33,879 bases of DNA from Desulfosalsimonas propionicica (lineage in GTDB: Bacteria; Desulfobacterota; Desulfobacteria; Desulfobacterales; Desulfosalsimonadaceae), in contig NZ_JACDUS010000018.1 in NCBI RefSeq assembly GCF_013761005.1, forward strand, positions 1 through 33,879, in the 5' to 3' direction. This document shows, in pieces, positions 30,949-33,879 of the stretch. Under the pieces are notes generated by a model that did not search any database, had not been told where the DNA came from, and saw nothing but the letters and a program-made list of their open reading frames with translations. Position 1 is the first letter of the stretch; every line of letters begins with the position of its first letter. The position numbers and the translations under genes were made by a program.

Positions 30949-31053
30949 TAATAACGTATTAGTGGTCCGTTTAATACGCTATTGAAATTCAATCCTACGC
31001 TATTAAAATCGTACCGGGTAAGTTGCAGGTAACAATTTACTTGGTTAAATTGT
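30949..31053. repeat. Repeats and inverted repeat in the fic-pglZ gap
   Basis: TACGCTATTGAAAT (30975-30988) and TACGCTATTAAAAT (30996-31009) are direct repeats 21 bases apart with one mismatch. A related dyad TAATA, ACG, TATTA lies at 30949-30961. ACAATTTA (31032-31039) and TAAATTGT (31046-31053) form an eight-bp inverted repeat just after the fic stop. Two-turn spacing suggests a regulator-binding site controlling pglZ onwards. No clear promoter boxes were recognised; otherwise the 200-bp gap looks empty. Confidence 0.4.
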
Positions 31054-31069
31054 ATTCCCTTACAGGCGT

Positions 31070-32149
31070 TTATTTGATTTTTCGCCAGCGGCTGTAGCGG
31101 CCTTTGCCTATCGGTTCCACCTTGTTTTCCTTTCGCAGCCGCTGGAGCAGCGCACGTATCCAGTCCCTGCCTACATCCGGGCAGGCTTCTTCAAGATCAG
31201 ACAGGGAAAAATCCCCAATAAAACCCTCGATTGCATTCTGGACAATATCGGCTTTGCTGCCGCGCCCCTTTGAAAGTCGTCCAAGCCGGCTTTCAAATTC
31301 CTTATAAGCGGCCAGGATGGTGGAAATGATGTATTCCATCCAGGGCATGATGTCGTGCTGTCCTTCATGCCAACCCTGGGAGGAGCGGTACAGCGTGTCA
31401 TAATAAGAATCTTTGGTTTGTTCCACGATCCGTTCCAGGCTGATGTATCGCGCGACTTCAAAATCATGATAGTAGAGGAGCAAGACCGTCAAAAGCCGGG
31501 CCATGCGGCCGTTTCCATCCAGAAATGGATGGATGCAAAGAAAATCAAAACTGTACAGGGCAATGAGAATCAGCGGGTCAACGACCTGTTGTTTTCGTGC
31601 ATCATCAAACCTTTGATGCAAAGCCTCCATAAATTCAGGGGTCTGGAACGGCTCCACGGGTGTGAAGCGGATCCTTCGGGTCCCATCCGAGTTGGTCTCG
31701 GTGATTTGATTCTGTACGGATTTCCAGCGCCCGCCCTCCTTGCCTGCATATTTCATCAGGTCCCGGTGCACCTGCAGCACCATGTTTACGGTAAAGGGGA
31801 TGTTGCGATGATTGCTGTGGATGGTATTCAGAACGTCGCGGTATCCGGCAATTTCTGCTTCGGGCCGGTTTTCCGGGGTGGTTTTTTCCTCCACCAGGTC
31901 CTTGATCCGTTGGTACTCAGCCGTGATGCCTTCCAGGCGGTTGGACGATTCGGTACTCTGGATAATGGCCACGTGCAGCAGGTTTTCAAGCATCTGGGGC
32001 GCCTGCTGCTTGTAAAGGTCCTGTTTCCCTTTATGCTCGCCGATTTGACGGATCGCCGAGACCAGATAATGCGGTATCTGGAGATTGGCCAGATAGTTTG
32101 GATCAAAGGAATGCACGGGTTCAGCCCTTGAATTGGTAATGGTTGTCAA
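31070..32149 (-). CDS. Class II Fic-domain protein within the BREX operon (359 aa)
   Basis: The Fic motif H-P-F-L-D-G-N-G-R-M-A-R is at 207-218 with all catalytic residues. The N-terminal inhibitory motif (S/T)xxxE(G/N) is present as S69-N-R-L-E73-G74, which makes it a class II, self-inhibited AMP-transferase. Residues 285-359 form a winged-helix end (SDLEEACPDVGRDWIRALLQ, then KVEPIGKGRYSRW), as in many stand-alone Fic proteins. The start is TTG three bases after the pglX stop, without its own ribosome site. GTG at codon 12 with AAGGG eight bases upstream is an alternative. Its place between pglX and pglZ suggests either a control of BREX by AMPylation or an abortive-infection partner released on inhibition; both are inference. 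Confidence 0.88.
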   Translation of the reverse strand: MTTITNSRAEPVHSFDPNYLANLQIPHYLVSAIRQIGEHKGKQDLYKQQAPQMLENLLHVAIIQSTESSNRLEGITAEYQRIKDLVEEKTTPENRPEAEIAGYRDVLNTIHSNHRNIPFTVNMVLQVHRDLMKYAGKEGGRWKSVQNQITETNSDGTRRIRFTPVEPFQTPEFMEALHQRFDDARKQQVVDPLILIALYSFDFLCIHPFLDGNGRMARLLTVLLLYYHDFEVARYISLERIVEQTKDSYYDTLYRSSQGWHEGQHDIMPWMEYIISTILAAYKEFESRLGRLSKGRGSKADIVQNAIEGFIGDFSLSDLEEACPDVGRDWIRALLQRLRKENKVEPIGKGRYSRWRKIK

Positions 32150-32152
32150 TAA

Positions 32153-33879
32153 TTATTCATCATACAGTTCTTCCAGCCCGTGAGCGATCGCAAAGGATTT
32201 ATTGGTCAGGCATTTTTTCTTAACCCGATCCGGCCAGTGGTCCATTGCCTGATAAGCCCAGTCATAATCGCCGCGCTCAAGCGCCTGCCAGGCCTTTTTG
32301 GGCTCGGCCTGCCAGGAAGGAATCAGTTCCCAAATGGGGGCCATGTTCAGTAGCACCCCGTCGTCAATATGATGGCGATAGCCGCGCTCTTCAGTGATGA
32401 ATTTGATGAGTTTGTCGAATTCACGGATATCGTCCAGTATATCACTCAGTTCGCTAATGTTGTTTTCAAGATCACGCTTCTTCCGGCCTTGGGCCTGTTC
32501 TCGGCTGATTTGTAGATCTGCAATCTGTCCTTCCAGAAGATTCATTTTGGATCCAATATATTTGTTACTACGGATAAGAAATAGTGTGTCCTTGCTGATT
32601 TTTTCATGAAACAGCCAGACGCTGTATTTCTTTTTGGGCGATTGGAGCAGCCAGTACACCGGCCGTTTGCGGTACTGCTTGATGTGTTCTTTAAAAAAAG
32701 TCCTCTCCAGGTAAGTTCGTAGCAAGGTTTCTGCTGCACCTTCCTTGCCGGTAGCTGTTTTGACCACTTCCTCGGCCTCGGTTTCCCCCAGCATAATTGA
32801 TAAGGCATCCAGCACCCTGGCCGGCAGGTCATCCGAGTGCCCCTCGTCCATTACCAGGATGCCGTCCGGGTCTGCCAGGGCCTGGAGTTTGGAGTTGATT
32901 TCCTCTGTAAAATCTCCCCGGCCAAGGCCGTTTTCAACGCTTGGCTGGAATCTGCCCATGATAATGCCAACGGCGTAGCTTATCCATTGGCGGGCAAGAG
33001 TTTCTTTTGAAATAGGAGTAATATCTTCGTCTTCGGCATCCTTTGGGTTAACATTGTCCATTGGATTACTGCCGATTTCATATTCAATGGCTTTACGGTC
33101 ATCCTGATTTATTCCATATAGCTGGTAAATTTCTTCGTCTATCTGTTGTTCGGTCTGTTTTAATTGTCTATTGCGTCTTATTAATTCCTCAATACCGTTA
33201 TGCCAGTTTGGAGGTTGTATAAAATCATATGTGTTTTCTGTCTCTTTGCTATCCATGCGGACTAAATCAATTGTTTGATTAACCAACTTTACCAAGGATT
33301 CACTAGAGCCGTATGGAACAGGAAGTCGCGAAAGGTCGCCAACCTGAAAACTTATTGTGGGATTTAAAAGGGTTAAAATATAATAAGCAAAAGAAGAGTT
33401 TAACAGAGCAAGCACAAGTGGGATATCATTAGGAAAAACTGAGGAGCCTTTGACGTCAAAGATAAATCCCCCAGGTGATAGTCGCGCTGCAAACCGCCCG
33501 GAGGTCAAATCTGACCAAGTAACACCCTTTTGAAAATAATATTTGGTGTTTTGGGGGCGAGAAGCAACTTTACCTGTTTCTATTCCTAAGTTTTTAATTT
33601 CTAAGCCATTTTTATGCCAATTTACTGTATATTCCTGGTTCCCATACCATTGGCAAAAGCCACCACCTTTCATATATGGAAACCATTTTTTACCAGAACA
33701 TTCAGCAGACTGGGAGTTTTTAATGTTAAATGCGATCTTTTTATTTCCAACTTCCCACCAGTATCTTAAAAAACGAAAGTTATCTGATTCATCCGGGAAA
33801 TGCCGGGATGGATTCGTGAATAAAATATAATCGGAGCTTGAAGTACCAATTATCCCTGAATCCATATGCCTGACGTTTG
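32153..33879 (-). CDS. pglX: PglX, BREX adenine-specific DNA methylase (C-terminal part, runs off the window)
   Basis: The frame is open to the window edge; the ATG at 33865 is internal, since codons for N-V-R-H precede it in frame. The part seen (about 575 residues) is the target-recognition and C-terminal region of type 1 PglX: V-L-A-L-L-N-S-S-F-A-Y-Y and G-D-L-S-R-L-P-V-P-Y (methylase tail signatures), I-Y-Q-L-Y-G-I-N-Q-D-D, and the block R-K-R-P-V-Y-W-L-L-Q-S-P-K-K-K-Y-S-V-W-L near 395-415. The SAM-binding and NPPY motifs must lie to the right. PglX makes the N6-methyladenine mark of BREX. Upstream brxC, brxB and brxA are expected beyond the window. Confidence 0.9.
   Translation of the reverse strand, partial: NVRHMDSGIIGTSSSDYILFTNPSRHFPDESDNFRFLRYWWEVGNKKIAFNIKNSQSAECSGKKWFPYMKGGGFCQWYGNQEYTVNWHKNGLEIKNLGIETGKVASRPQNTKYYFQKGVTWSDLTSGRFAARLSPGGFIFDVKGSSVFPNDIPLVLALLNSSFAYYILTLLNPTISFQVGDLSRLPVPYGSSESLVKLVNQTIDLVRMDSKETENTYDFIQPPNWHNGIEELIRRNRQLKQTEQQIDEEIYQLYGINQDDRKAIEYEIGSNPMDNVNPKDAEDEDITPISKETLARQWISYAVGIIMGRFQPSVENGLGRGDFTEEINSKLQALADPDGILVMDEGHSDDLPARVLDALSIMLGETEAEEVVKTATGKEGAAETLLRTYLERTFFKEHIKQYRKRPVYWLLQSPKKKYSVWLFHEKISKDTLFLIRSNKYIGSKMNLLEGQIADLQISREQAQGRKKRDLENNISELSDILDDIREFDKLIKFITEERGYRHHIDDGVLLNMAPIWELIPSWQAEPKKAWQALERGDYDWAYQAMDHWPDRVKKKCLTNKSFAIAHGLEELYDE

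Noticed and set aside
31355-32131. 258-codon plus-strand open frame over the fic gene
   Set aside because: The Fic frame on the other strand has complete catalytic motifs; this one has none.

Overview
The window looks like a Desulfobacterota (sulfate-reducer type) chromosome. The left end carries a type IV pilin reading frame with a sigma-54 promoter, a pattern typical of that group. The small zinc-cluster, zinc-ribbon and Bro-N proteins that follow are common on mobile elements. No rRNA or taxon-defining housekeeping gene is present, so the assignment is moderate.

Layout: positions 1-818 look like host chromosome, with a pilin gene broken by an in-frame amber codon and then the terminator of a leftward tRNA gene. 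At 819-866 only the 3' part of a tRNA-Val(CAC) remains, the usual scar of tRNA-targeted integration. Everything to its right appears to be inside a genomic island whose other end, with the intact tRNA-Val and probably an integrase, should lie beyond 33879. Positions 1144-5633 are the island's small-gene module: a divergent ribbon-helix-helix / excisionase-like pair with a 16-bp palindrome between them, a Bro-N antirepressor, two zinc-cluster proteins, a winged-helix protein followed by iteron-like repeats and a DnaA-box-like site, overlapping small genes (one with a probable CTG start), and a zinc-ribbon protein. Positions 5732-8223 hold a HigBA-like toxin-antitoxin pair, with the antitoxin fused to an ImmA/IrrE-type peptidase, and a membrane/secreted pair. 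Positions 8605-9884 are a scrap zone: an IS21-family end with four 23-bp-periodic repeats and the tail of istB, a truncated and frameshifted tspO, and a 97% identical copy of the 3' part of the 5316-5633 gene.

From 10043 the window is an anti-phage island. After a plus-strand PD-(D/E)XK-like protein, every gene is on the minus strand. In transcription order these are pglX (partial, enters from the right edge), a class II Fic protein, pglZ, brxL, a 2576-residue protein with two separate GHKL (sacsin/MORC-like) ATPase modules, a SNF2/RapA-like helicase coupled to it by a TAATG overlap, an ERCC4-fold nuclease, an EVE-domain McrB, and McrC. The pglX-pglZ-brxL order is type 1 BREX; brxC, brxB and brxA are predicted to the right of the window.

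How the genes may work together: BREX marks host DNA with N6-methyladenine through PglX and blocks unmarked phage. McrBC cuts DNA with modified bases and so covers phages that evade BREX by modification. The dual-GHKL ATPase and SNF2 helicase occupy the end of the BREX operon and are the best candidate here for an undescribed defence module. That role is inferred from domain content, position and coupling, not demonstrated.
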